From contig JAHHDR010000001.1 of assembly GCA_019739215.1 (NCBI GenBank), positions 87,993 through 151,992 on the forward strand: a DNA stretch of 64,000 nucleotides, read 5' to 3'. The translations under genes were made by a program, and so were the position numbers. Below, piece after piece: positions 54,281 to 63,403 of the stretch. The stretch comes from Rhizobium sp. Its GTDB lineage: Bacteria > Pseudomonadota > Alphaproteobacteria > Rhizobiales > Rhizobiaceae. The notes under the pieces are model-generated. The model saw nothing but the letters and a program-made list of their open reading frames with translations. It was not told where the DNA came from and ran no database searches. How positions within the stretch are numbered: position 1 is the first letter of the stretch; each line of letters begins with the position of its first letter.

Positions 54281-55167
54281 GCCAGCAACTCCCTTTCGCT
54301 GGCGCCGGGATGGGACTCCAGCGGCGCGAGGAACGTGGCGGGATCATCATCGATATCGGGAATGCCGCCGCCGGTGATGCGCGGCACGGCTGCGAGCAGC
54401 GCCCGCGTATAGGGATGGCGCGGATCGTCGAACAGCGCCTCGGTCGGCCCCTGCTCGACGATATTGCCCTTGTAGATGACATAGACGCGGTCGGCGAATT
54501 CACGGACCACGCCGAGATTGTGCGAGATGAACAGCACCGACGTGCGGTGCTTCTCGACAAGCTCCGACATCAGCTTCAACGTCTGGGCCTGCACGGTGAC
54601 ATCGAGCGCGGTGCCCGGCTCGTCGGCCAGCAGCAGCGCCGGATTGTTGACCAGCGCCATCGCGATCATCACCCGCTGGTTCATGCCGCCCGAGAGCTGG
54701 AAGGCATAGGAGTCGAGCACCCGTTCGGGCTCGTTGATCGAGACGTCGGCCAACGCGGCGATTGCCTTGGCGCGCGCCTGCTCGGCGGTGATGGCGGCCT
54801 CGGCACGCCTCAGCACTTCATGGAACTGGGTGAAGACCGTGTAGGTCGGATTGAGCGAGGACGTCGGGTCCTGGAAGATCATCGACATCCGCGTGCCGCG
54901 CAGCGCATGCCGGGAGGCGGGCTTCAGCGCTTCGAGATTGGTGCCCTCGAACTCAACCGCGCCGGATATGCGGGCGGATTTCAGCTGCTGCAGCATGCCG
55001 AGCACGATGCGGGCGGTCACCGACTTGCCGGAACCGGATTCGCCGACCAGCGCGACCCGTTCGCCCTTGCCGATATGCAGCGAAATGCCGTGCAGCACCT
55101 CGATCATGCCACCATATGTCTTGAAGCCGAGCTTGAGATTATCGATACGCAGCGTCGGAGCACTCAT
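54277..55167 (-). CDS. Oligopeptide-type ABC ATPase (DppD/OppD-like)
   Basis: 296 residues from the ATG at 55167, overlapping the permease stop. [17 protein letters not shown] is Walker A, MIFQDPTSSLNPTYTV the Q-loop, LSGGMNQRVMIAMAL the signature and LLADEPGTALDV Walker B. The C-terminal YTRALLAAVPRI segment is typical of the Dpp/Opp family. Pairs with the F-type ATPase. The unusual M in the signature (GGMNQR) is common in the D subunits. An apparently identical copy is at 59144-60034. Confidence 0.92.
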   Translation of the reverse strand: MSAPTLRIDNLKLGFKTYGGMIEVLHGISLHIGKGERVALVGESGSGKSVTARIVLGMLQQLKSARISGAVEFEGTNLEALKPASRHALRGTRMSMIFQDPTSSLNPTYTVFTQFHEVLRRAEAAITAEQARAKAIAALADVSINEPERVLDSYAFQLSGGMNQRVMIAMALVNNPALLLADEPGTALDVTVQAQTLKLMSELVEKHRTSVLFISHNLGVVREFADRVYVIYKGNIVEQGPTEALFDDPRHPYTRALLAAVPRITGGGIPDIDDDPATFLAPLESHPGASERELLA

Positions 55168-55994
55168 TGGTCGGCCCCCAGGATTTCCCGCAGCGCGTCG
55201 CCGATCAGATTGAAGCCGAAGACGGCGACGAGGATGGCAAGGCCGGGGAAGACGGTGAGCCACCAACTGTCCGGCAAGTATTTCGCGCCCTCCGCCACCA
55301 TCGACCCGAGGTCCGGCGTCGGCGGCTGGACGCCGAGGCCGAGGAAGGAGAGCGACGAGGCAATCAGGATGACGAAGCCGAAATCCAGCGTCATCTTGGT
55401 GACGATGGAGGGCACGCAGTTGGGCAGGATCTCGCGGAACATGACATGCGTCTTCGAGGCGCCGATCACCTCGGCGGCGAGCACGTAGCCCTCCTCCTTC
55501 TCGGAGCGGACGATGTTGTAGACGAGCCGCGTATACCAGGGCCACCACATGACCGTTACCGCGATCATGCCGTTGGTCAGCGTCGGCGCGAGCAGGCCCA
55601 TCATCGACATGGCCAGCACCAGCGGCGGGATCGACAGGAAGACGTCGGTGATGCGCATCAGCACATATTCGGTCCAGCCGCCGAGATAGCCGGCCGCCAG
55701 CCCGATGGCGACCCCGACCGGCACGGCGAGCGCCAGCACCACCACGCCCAGGATCAGCGAGATCCGGTAGGCGTAGATGACGCGGGTGAAGAGGTCGCGG
55801 CCGACGAGATCGGTGCCGAAGACATTCGGCCAATGCGGCGGCTGGTTGAAATTCGAGAAATCAACCACCGCGCCGACATGCTCCGGGAACGGCGTGATGA
55901 AATCGGCCAGCAGCGCCGACAGCACGACCAGCGCCACCAGGATAAGGCCGATGAGCGACAGCGGGTTGCGCACGAGAATCGACAGCGTCTTCAT
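55164..55994 (-). CDS. Oligopeptide-type ABC permease (DppC-like)
   Basis: 276 residues with about six helices. The N-terminal helix, then HWPNVFGTDLVGRDLFTRVI and the EAA-type loop EVIGASKTHVMFREILPNC identify DppC. ASSLSFLGLGVQPPTPDLG near residue 230 is the family block. Overlaps the DppB-like gene by four bases. An apparently identical copy is at 58317-59147. Confidence 0.92.
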   Translation of the reverse strand: MKTLSILVRNPLSLIGLILVALVVLSALLADFITPFPEHVGAVVDFSNFNQPPHWPNVFGTDLVGRDLFTRVIYAYRISLILGVVVLALAVPVGVAIGLAAGYLGGWTEYVLMRITDVFLSIPPLVLAMSMMGLLAPTLTNGMIAVTVMWWPWYTRLVYNIVRSEKEEGYVLAAEVIGASKTHVMFREILPNCVPSIVTKMTLDFGFVILIASSLSFLGLGVQPPTPDLGSMVAEGAKYLPDSWWLTVFPGLAILVAVFGFNLIGDALREILGADQ

Positions 55995-57019
55995 GTCGAT
56001 GCCCTCTGCGACAGCCTGATGCGCGGGTTGATCACCGAGACCAGCAGATCGACGATCAGGTTCACGATCAGGAACATGGCGGAGATGATCAGCACGGTGC
56101 CGACGATGGCGTTGAGATCCTTGCGCAGGATCACCGCCACGCCGTAGCGCGACAGACCCGGCCAGGCATAGACGGCCTCGATCAGGAAGGCGTTGCCCAG
56201 CATGGCGGCGAAGTCGAGCCCGATGATGGTCAGTGACGGGATCAGCGACGGCCGGAAGGCATAGCGGTTGGCAATGCGCTTTTCCGGGAAGCCATAGGCC
56301 TCGGCCATCTCGATATAGGGCTTGTCATAGGTCTCGACCATGTTGGAGCGGACCAGCCGCGCCGCCTGGCCGATGCCCGACAGCGCCAGCGCGAAGGCCG
56401 GAAGAACGATGTGCCAGGCCGCATCGCCGAAGGCCCTGACATTGCCCGCGACCAGCGTGTCGATCAGCATGAAGCCGGTGACGGGCGGAATCGCATAGAT
56501 GTCTGAGATGCGACCGGCGATAGGGAATATCCTGACATAATAGGCGAAGACCAGCATCAGGATCACCGCCCAGACGAAGCCGGGGGCGGAGACGCCCAGC
56601 AGCGTCACCAGCCGGATCGTATGATCCACCCAGGTGCCGCGATAGCGCGCGGCCAGCACGCCGAGCGGCAATCCGATCACCACCATCATGATGCCGGAGA
56701 TGATCACGAGTTCGAGCGTCGCCGGCAGGAACTGGGCGATATCCAGGGTCACGGGGCGGTTCGTGTAGAGCGAGACCCCGAGATCGCCGCGGAACAGGTC
56801 GGAAAGGAAATAGCCGTACTGGGTGAAGAAGTTCTCGTCGAGATGCAGCCTCTCGCGCAATGTCGCCACGGCCTCGGCGGTCGCATTCGGTCCCAGCGCG
56901 ATACGGGCGGGGTCGCCGGGGATCACCCGGGCGATGGCGAAGATCAGCAGGGACACGCCGATCAACACGATCAGCGAGGTTCCCAGCCGCTTCGCGAGGA
57001 TGCGGACGAATGGCGGCAT
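55991..57019 (-). CDS. Oligopeptide-type ABC permease (DppB-like)
   Basis: 342 residues from the ATG at 57019; a GTG twelve codons upstream is less likely. RLGTSLIVLIGVSLLIFAIA is the first helix, followed by RVIPGDPARIALGP, a DppB hallmark. EAYGFPEKRIANRYAFRPSL is the EAA loop. It is the first gene of the operon as visible. A binding-protein gene is normally placed before or near dppB, but here the upstream sequence folds back into the mirror copy, so it is missing. An apparently identical copy is at 57292-58320. Confidence 0.92.
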   Translation of the reverse strand: MPPFVRILAKRLGTSLIVLIGVSLLIFAIARVIPGDPARIALGPNATAEAVATLRERLHLDENFFTQYGYFLSDLFRGDLGVSLYTNRPVTLDIAQFLPATLELVIISGIMMVVIGLPLGVLAARYRGTWVDHTIRLVTLLGVSAPGFVWAVILMLVFAYYVRIFPIAGRISDIYAIPPVTGFMLIDTLVAGNVRAFGDAAWHIVLPAFALALSGIGQAARLVRSNMVETYDKPYIEMAEAYGFPEKRIANRYAFRPSLIPSLTIIGLDFAAMLGNAFLIEAVYAWPGLSRYGVAVILRKDLNAIVGTVLIISAMFLIVNLIVDLLVSVINPRIRLSQRAST

Positions 57020-57055
57020 GTCGAAGTCTTTCTTTCGTCTAGGGCTTGGCAGCAC

Positions 57056-57255
57056 CCTTCACCAACTTCGGCCATGGGTTCACTATCGTTCACCCGGCCT
57101 GCGCATCCTCTCCCACAAGGGGAGAGGTAGGGTGCCACGCTCTCGACCTGTGCTTGAGGAACTGTGGGCGCGCCGCGAGTCTACCTCTCCCCTTGTGGGA
57201 GAGGATGCGCAGGCCGGGTGAACGATAGTGAACCCATGGCCGAAGTTGGTGAAGG
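57056..57255. repeat. Palindromic intergenic repeat at the turning point
   Basis: CACCAACTTCGGCCATGGG and the CTCTCCCACAAGGGGAGAGG core, as in the element at 49.1 kb, occur here in both arms. Between them is a 50-bp loop, 57131-57180, that does not pair. Read on the minus strand, the loop begins ACTCGCGGC directly after GGGGAGAGGTAG, exactly as in the 49.1-kb element. The loop is thus the normal inside of such an element. Confidence 0.8.
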
Positions 57256-57291
57256 GTGCTGCCAAGCCCTAGACGAAAGAAAGACTTCGAC

Positions 57292-58320
57292 ATGCCGCCA
57301 TTCGTCCGCATCCTCGCGAAGCGGCTGGGAACCTCGCTGATCGTGTTGATCGGCGTGTCCCTGCTGATCTTCGCCATCGCCCGGGTGATCCCCGGCGACC
57401 CCGCCCGTATCGCGCTGGGACCGAATGCGACCGCCGAGGCCGTGGCGACATTGCGCGAGAGGCTGCATCTCGACGAGAACTTCTTCACCCAGTACGGCTA
57501 TTTCCTTTCCGACCTGTTCCGCGGCGATCTCGGGGTCTCGCTCTACACGAACCGCCCCGTGACCCTGGATATCGCCCAGTTCCTGCCGGCGACGCTCGAA
57601 CTCGTGATCATCTCCGGCATCATGATGGTGGTGATCGGATTGCCGCTCGGCGTGCTGGCCGCGCGCTATCGCGGCACCTGGGTGGATCATACGATCCGGC
57701 TGGTGACGCTGCTGGGCGTCTCCGCCCCCGGCTTCGTCTGGGCGGTGATCCTGATGCTGGTCTTCGCCTATTATGTCAGGATATTCCCTATCGCCGGTCG
57801 CATCTCAGACATCTATGCGATTCCGCCCGTCACCGGCTTCATGCTGATCGACACGCTGGTCGCGGGCAATGTCAGGGCCTTCGGCGATGCGGCCTGGCAC
57901 ATCGTTCTTCCGGCCTTCGCGCTGGCGCTGTCGGGCATCGGCCAGGCGGCGCGGCTGGTCCGCTCCAACATGGTCGAGACCTATGACAAGCCCTATATCG
58001 AGATGGCCGAGGCCTATGGCTTCCCGGAAAAGCGCATTGCCAACCGCTATGCCTTCCGGCCGTCGCTGATCCCGTCACTGACCATCATCGGGCTCGACTT
58101 CGCCGCCATGCTGGGCAACGCCTTCCTGATCGAGGCCGTCTATGCCTGGCCGGGTCTGTCGCGCTACGGCGTGGCGGTGATCCTGCGCAAGGATCTCAAC
58201 GCCATCGTCGGCACCGTGCTGATCATCTCCGCCATGTTCCTGATCGTGAACCTGATCGTCGATCTGCTGGTCTCGGTGATCAACCCGCGCATCAGGCTGT
58301 CGCAGAGGGCATCGACATGA
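57292..58320 (+). CDS. DppB-like permease, mirror copy
   Basis: Apparently identical to the product of 55991-57019 (342 residues, RVIPGDPARIALGP block). It lies on the opposite strand in the right arm of the inverted repeat, with the same four-base overlap to the next gene. It should be counted as a second gene only if the palindrome is real. Confidence 0.75.
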   Translation: MPPFVRILAKRLGTSLIVLIGVSLLIFAIARVIPGDPARIALGPNATAEAVATLRERLHLDENFFTQYGYFLSDLFRGDLGVSLYTNRPVTLDIAQFLPATLELVIISGIMMVVIGLPLGVLAARYRGTWVDHTIRLVTLLGVSAPGFVWAVILMLVFAYYVRIFPIAGRISDIYAIPPVTGFMLIDTLVAGNVRAFGDAAWHIVLPAFALALSGIGQAARLVRSNMVETYDKPYIEMAEAYGFPEKRIANRYAFRPSLIPSLTIIGLDFAAMLGNAFLIEAVYAWPGLSRYGVAVILRKDLNAIVGTVLIISAMFLIVNLIVDLLVSVINPRIRLSQRAST

Positions 58321-59147
58321 AGACGCTGTCGATTCTCGTGCGCAACCCGCTGTCGCTCATCGGCCTTATCCTGGTGGCGCTGGTCGTGCTGTCGGCGCTG
58401 CTGGCCGATTTCATCACGCCGTTCCCGGAGCATGTCGGCGCGGTGGTTGATTTCTCGAATTTCAACCAGCCGCCGCATTGGCCGAATGTCTTCGGCACCG
58501 ATCTCGTCGGCCGCGACCTCTTCACCCGCGTCATCTACGCCTACCGGATCTCGCTGATCCTGGGCGTGGTGGTGCTGGCGCTCGCCGTGCCGGTCGGGGT
58601 CGCCATCGGGCTGGCGGCCGGCTATCTCGGCGGCTGGACCGAATATGTGCTGATGCGCATCACCGACGTCTTCCTGTCGATCCCGCCGCTGGTGCTGGCC
58701 ATGTCGATGATGGGCCTGCTCGCGCCGACGCTGACCAACGGCATGATCGCGGTAACGGTCATGTGGTGGCCCTGGTATACGCGGCTCGTCTACAACATCG
58801 TCCGCTCCGAGAAGGAGGAGGGCTACGTGCTCGCCGCCGAGGTGATCGGCGCCTCGAAGACGCATGTCATGTTCCGCGAGATCCTGCCCAACTGCGTGCC
58901 CTCCATCGTCACCAAGATGACGCTGGATTTCGGCTTCGTCATCCTGATTGCCTCGTCGCTCTCCTTCCTCGGCCTCGGCGTCCAGCCGCCGACGCCGGAC
59001 CTCGGGTCGATGGTGGCGGAGGGCGCGAAATACTTGCCGGACAGTTGGTGGCTCACCGTCTTCCCCGGCCTTGCCATCCTCGTCGCCGTCTTCGGCTTCA
59101 ATCTGATCGGCGACGCGCTGCGGGAAATCCTGGGGGCCGACCAATGA
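58317..59147 (+). CDS. DppC-like permease, mirror copy
   Basis: 276 residues, apparently identical to the product of 55164-55994, including the HWPNVFGTDLVGRDLF block. It belongs to the right arm of the inverted repeat, so its existence as a separate gene is doubtful. Confidence 0.75.
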   Translation: MKTLSILVRNPLSLIGLILVALVVLSALLADFITPFPEHVGAVVDFSNFNQPPHWPNVFGTDLVGRDLFTRVIYAYRISLILGVVVLALAVPVGVAIGLAAGYLGGWTEYVLMRITDVFLSIPPLVLAMSMMGLLAPTLTNGMIAVTVMWWPWYTRLVYNIVRSEKEEGYVLAAEVIGASKTHVMFREILPNCVPSIVTKMTLDFGFVILIASSLSFLGLGVQPPTPDLGSMVAEGAKYLPDSWWLTVFPGLAILVAVFGFNLIGDALREILGADQ

Positions 59148-60034
59148 GTGCTCCGACGCTGCGTATCGATAATCTCAAGCTCGGCTTCAAGACATATGGT
59201 GGCATGATCGAGGTGCTGCACGGCATTTCGCTGCATATCGGCAAGGGCGAACGGGTCGCGCTGGTCGGCGAATCCGGTTCCGGCAAGTCGGTGACCGCCC
59301 GCATCGTGCTCGGCATGCTGCAGCAGCTGAAATCCGCCCGCATATCCGGCGCGGTTGAGTTCGAGGGCACCAATCTCGAAGCGCTGAAGCCCGCCTCCCG
59401 GCATGCGCTGCGCGGCACGCGGATGTCGATGATCTTCCAGGACCCGACGTCCTCGCTCAATCCGACCTACACGGTCTTCACCCAGTTCCATGAAGTGCTG
59501 AGGCGTGCCGAGGCCGCCATCACCGCCGAGCAGGCGCGCGCCAAGGCAATCGCCGCGTTGGCCGACGTCTCGATCAACGAGCCCGAACGGGTGCTCGACT
59601 CCTATGCCTTCCAGCTCTCGGGCGGCATGAACCAGCGGGTGATGATCGCGATGGCGCTGGTCAACAATCCGGCGCTGCTGCTGGCCGACGAGCCGGGCAC
59701 CGCGCTCGATGTCACCGTGCAGGCCCAGACGTTGAAGCTGATGTCGGAGCTTGTCGAGAAGCACCGCACGTCGGTGCTGTTCATCTCGCACAATCTCGGC
59801 GTGGTCCGTGAATTCGCCGACCGCGTCTATGTCATCTACAAGGGCAATATCGTCGAGCAGGGGCCGACCGAGGCGCTGTTCGACGATCCGCGCCATCCCT
59901 ATACGCGGGCGCTGCTCGCAGCCGTGCCGCGCATCACCGGCGGCGGCATTCCCGATATCGATGATGATCCCGCCACGTTCCTCGCGCCGCTGGAGTCCCA
60001 TCCCGGCGCCAGCGAAAGGGAGTTGCTGGCATGA
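59144..60034 (+). CDS. DppD-like ATPase, mirror copy
   Basis: 296 residues, apparently identical to the product of 54277-55167 ([32 protein letters not shown]). Right arm of the inverted repeat; overlaps the neighbouring mirror genes by four bases on each side. Confidence 0.75.
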   Translation: MSAPTLRIDNLKLGFKTYGGMIEVLHGISLHIGKGERVALVGESGSGKSVTARIVLGMLQQLKSARISGAVEFEGTNLEALKPASRHALRGTRMSMIFQDPTSSLNPTYTVFTQFHEVLRRAEAAITAEQARAKAIAALADVSINEPERVLDSYAFQLSGGMNQRVMIAMALVNNPALLLADEPGTALDVTVQAQTLKLMSELVEKHRTSVLFISHNLGVVREFADRVYVIYKGNIVEQGPTEALFDDPRHPYTRALLAAVPRITGGGIPDIDDDPATFLAPLESHPGASERELLA

Positions 60035-60837
60035 CCCCGCTGCTGTCGGTCATCGACGTCACCAAGGAATTCGCGGTCAATGGCCGCAAGGTTCAGGCAC
60101 TCGACAAGATCTCTTTCGATGTCTTGCAGGGCGAGTGCCTCGCGATCGTCGGCGAATCCGGTTCCGGAAAGTCGACGATCGCAAACATCATTCTCGGCAT
60201 CTATGGCGCGACCTCCGGTAGCCTGATTTTCAAGGGCAGGGAACTGCCGGCAACCCGCCAAAAGGAGCACCGCCGGGCCATCCAGCTCGTGCAGCAGAAC
60301 CCGCTGTCATCGCTCAATCCGCGCCGCTCGATCGGCGCCTCGCTTCGGCTCGCGCTCGATGTCCACGACATCGGCGACAAAGCCGGCCGCGCGGGCCGCA
60401 CCGGGGAACTGCTGGAGGAGGTCGGCCTGCCGGCAGACTACAGGACGCGTTCGCCCGCATCGCTGTCGGGCGGCCAGCGCCAGCGCGTGGCGATAGCCCG
60501 CGCGCTGGCCTGCCAGTCCGAGCTCGTCGTGCTCGACGAACCGACCTCGGCGCTCGACGTCCTCGTCCAGGCTCGCGTGCTGAAGCTTCTGAAGGAACTC
60601 AAGGACAAGCGCGGCCTGACCTATGTCTTCATTACGCATGACCTTTCGGTCGTGCGAAACATCGCCGACCGGGTGGCCGTCTTCGAGCGCGGCAAGCTGG
60701 TCGAAATCGGCTGGACGGAAGCCCTCTTCGCCAACCCGCAACACGCATACACCCGCCGGCTGATCGGCGCGGTTCCGGTCGTCAGCCGGGAGGAAGCGGC
60801 GCTGCGCGACCGCATCATGGAGAATGGAAATGCCTGA
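60031..60837 (+). CDS. DppF-like ATPase, mirror copy
   Basis: 268 residues, apparently identical to the product of 53474-54280 ([29 protein letters not shown]). Right arm of the inverted repeat. Confidence 0.75.
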   Translation: MTPLLSVIDVTKEFAVNGRKVQALDKISFDVLQGECLAIVGESGSGKSTIANIILGIYGATSGSLIFKGRELPATRQKEHRRAIQLVQQNPLSSLNPRRSIGASLRLALDVHDIGDKAGRAGRTGELLEEVGLPADYRTRSPASLSGGQRQRVAIARALACQSELVVLDEPTSALDVLVQARVLKLLKELKDKRGLTYVFITHDLSVVRNIADRVAVFERGKLVEIGWTEALFANPQHAYTRRLIGAVPVVSREEAALRDRIMENGNA

Positions 60838-61330
60838 CTACACGAATTTCGTCGCAGCCCTGGAGGAGAAGGGCGGCCAACCCGACAAGGCCTTTGCCGC
60901 CCTCGAGGCCATGACCCGCGAACTCGTCGGCGTGAAGCTGTTTACCGTCATGACCAGCGACACAAGCAAGCACCTGTCCGAACGCGTCTATTCCAGCATG
61001 CCGGATGTCTACCCGGTTTCCGGCACCAAGCCCTATAACGAGACCCATTGGTCCGAGATAACCCTCAAGAACAAGCAGACCTTCGTCGCCAACACGATCG
61101 GCGACATCGCCAAGGTGTTCGACGATCATGAACTGATCCTGTCGCTCGGCTGCGAATCCGTCATCAACGTGCCGATCATCGTCGACGGCGCCGTCATAGG
61201 CACGATCAACTGCCTCCACGAGGAGGGTTTCTATACCGAAGACCGGGTGAAGGCCGCCGATCAGCTCAAGCTGCCGGGCGCCGCCTGCATGATGCTGCAC
61301 GAACGGACCAAGGGGGACCAAACGTCATGA
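60830..61330 (+). CDS. GAF-domain protein, mirror copy
   Basis: 166 residues, apparently identical to the product of 52981-53481; the same GGAG-supported start applies. Right arm of the inverted repeat, overlapping the ATPase copy before it and the hyuA copy after it. Confidence 0.72.
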   Translation: MPDYTNFVAALEEKGGQPDKAFAALEAMTRELVGVKLFTVMTSDTSKHLSERVYSSMPDVYPVSGTKPYNETHWSEITLKNKQTFVANTIGDIAKVFDDHELILSLGCESVINVPIIVDGAVIGTINCLHEEGFYTEDRVKAADQLKLPGAACMMLHERTKGDQTS

Positions 61331-63402
61331 GTTCCAAGACTATCCGTGTCGCGACCGACGTCGGCGGCACTTTCACCGACCTGGTCTGCTTCGAGACCGA
61401 CACGGCCACCGGACAATCGCGGGTCATCACCGCGAAATCCGACACGACCCCGCCCAACTTCGAAGAGGGTGTGCTCAACGTGCTGGACAAGGGTGGCGTC
61501 GATCCGGCCACCGTGGATTTCCTCGCCCATGGCACCACCGTCGTGATCAACGCGCTGACCGAACGCAAGGGCGTGAAAGTCGGCCTGATCACCACGGAAG
61601 GCTTCCGAGACAGCCTTGAGATCGCCCGCGGCAACCGCCCCGATTTCTTCAATCTCCACTACGAGAAGCCCGAGCCCTTCGTGCCGCGCCATCTGCGCCG
61701 CGAACTGCCCGGCCGCTTCACCTATCATGGTGAGGAACTCAAGCCGCTGGATCTCTCGGGCCTGCCCGCGATCCTCGACGATTTCCGCGCTGAAGGCGTC
61801 AAGGCTGTCGCCATCTGCTTCCTGCATTCCTATGCCAACCCGTCGCATGAGCAGGCTGCCATGGCCGAGGTCAGCAGGCTCTGGCCGGAAGTCGCGGTCG
61901 TTTCCTCGCATCAGATCACCCGCGAATGGCGCGAATACGAACGTACCAGCACGGCGGTTCTGTCGGCCTATGTCCAGCCCACCGCCGAACGCTACCTCAC
62001 CCGCCTCAAGGACGGCCTGCAGAAGAAGGGTTTTGGCGGCAATCTCTTCATCATGCAGTCCAATTGCGGCGTCGATTCGCTCGAGTCCGTCGCCCGCATC
62101 CCAATCACCATGGTCGAATCCGGTCCGGCCTCCGGCTTCTGGGGCGCGGCCGAACTCGGCAAGCTGATCGGCGAGACGAATGTTCTGGCGCTCGACATCG
62201 GTGGCACGACCGCTAAATGCTCGCTGATCGAAGACGGCAAGGTCCGGATCATGACCGACTACTGGATCGAGCGCGACAAGGTCTCGGCCGGCTACCCGAT
62301 CATGGTTCCGGTCGTCGATCTCGTCGAAATCGGCAATGGCGGCGGTTCGATCGCCTGGGTCGATGATTTCGGCAAGCTGCATGTCGGCCCGCAATCGGCG
62401 GGCGCCATGCCCGGTCCGGCCGCCTATGGCCGCGGCGGCACCAGCGCCACGACGACGGACGCCAATCTCTGGCTCGGCCGCATCAACCGCGACTATTTCT
62501 GCGGCGGCGCGATCGATGCCGACATGGCGGCGGCCGAGAAGGCGCTTGTCGCCGTCGGCGAAAGGCTGGGTGGTTCGCCCGAGGACGTCGCACGCGGCAT
62601 CATCCGCATTGCCAACAACAACATGGTCAATGCGCTGAAGCTGGTCTCGCTCAATCGCGGCCACGACCCCCGCGACTTCACGCTCGTCGCGTTCGGCGGC
62701 GGCGGTGCGATGCATGCTGCGGCGCTCGGCGCGGAGCTGGGCGTGAAGAAGGTGGTGGTGCCATCGGGCGCCTCGGTCTTCTCGGCCTGGGGCATGATGA
62801 TGTCTGACCTGCGCCGAGACTATTTCGTAACCCGGCTCGCCGACCTCAGGCCCGGCAGCGCCGCCGTGGTGGAGAAGGTCTTCGCCGAGACCGAAGCGCT
62901 GGCGCTGTCGCAATTCGGAGCCGAGGGCGTCGAGGCGGGCAAGGTCAAGTTCCTGCGCTACGGCAAGTTCCGCTACCAGAACCAGGAGCACACGACCGAG
63001 GTTCTGGTCGAGGGGACAGTGACCGACGCCGCGCTCGCGGGCATAGAAGCCGCATTCCACGAAGCCTACGAGCGCGAATATACCTACCGCCTCAAGGCGC
63101 CGGTCGAACTCGTCGGCATCCATCTCGTCGCCTCGGCCGAGGTCGGCAAGCTGACCATGCAGGAAAAGCCGCTCGGTCCGGAGGACGCCGGTCCGGCCGT
63201 CAAGGGTTCGCGCGTGGTCGACTACGCTCTCGAAGGCATCCACACGGCGACGATCTACGATGGCGACAGGCTCGCACCCGGAATGAAGCTTTCCGGCCCT
63301 GCCGTCATCGAGGATTCCGGCTCGACCGTCGTGGTCCATCCCGGCAACCGCGTTGCGGTCGATGGCTTCGGCAATATCCACATTCATCTCGGGGAGGCGT
63401 GA
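61327..63402 (+). CDS. hyuA: HyuA, mirror copy
   Basis: 691 residues, apparently identical to the product of 50909-52984 (RVATDVGGTFTDLVCFE, VAFGGGGAMHAAALG). Right arm of the inverted repeat. The arm has no detected difference from its partner in this gene; the first insertions begin just downstream, in hyuB. Confidence 0.75.
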   Translation: MSSKTIRVATDVGGTFTDLVCFETDTATGQSRVITAKSDTTPPNFEEGVLNVLDKGGVDPATVDFLAHGTTVVINALTERKGVKVGLITTEGFRDSLEIARGNRPDFFNLHYEKPEPFVPRHLRRELPGRFTYHGEELKPLDLSGLPAILDDFRAEGVKAVAICFLHSYANPSHEQAAMAEVSRLWPEVAVVSSHQITREWREYERTSTAVLSAYVQPTAERYLTRLKDGLQKKGFGGNLFIMQSNCGVDSLESVARIPITMVESGPASGFWGAAELGKLIGETNVLALDIGGTTAKCSLIEDGKVRIMTDYWIERDKVSAGYPIMVPVVDLVEIGNGGGSIAWVDDFGKLHVGPQSAGAMPGPAAYGRGGTSATTTDANLWLGRINRDYFCGGAIDADMAAAEKALVAVGERLGGSPEDVARGIIRIANNNMVNALKLVSLNRGHDPRDFTLVAFGGGGAMHAAALGAELGVKKVVVPSGASVFSAWGMMMSDLRRDYFVTRLADLRPGSAAVVEKVFAETEALALSQFGAEGVEAGKVKFLRYGKFRYQNQEHTTEVLVEGTVTDAALAGIEAAFHEAYEREYTYRLKAPVELVGIHLVASAEVGKLTMQEKPLGPEDAGPAVKGSRVVDYALEGIHTATIYDGDRLAPGMKLSGPAVIEDSGSTVVVHPGNRVAVDGFGNIHIHLGEA

Positions 63403-63403
63403 C

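Larger units (their letters stand above)
50315..57130. repeat. Left arm of a 6.8-kb inverted repeat
   Basis: This segment is the reverse complement of 57181-64000: paired coordinates add to 114,311 until near 63.5 kb. The translated genes of the two arms are the same in the list of frames, and the ends were compared base by base by eye. The arm covers dppB-, dppC-, dppD- and dppF-like genes, the GAF gene, hyuA and the start of hyuB. It is the arm with intact reading frames. Confidence 0.95.

Noticed and set aside
57046..57265. Short open frames through the palindromic repeat on both strands
   Set aside because: They are translations of the intergenic repeat element and occur on both strands because of the symmetry.
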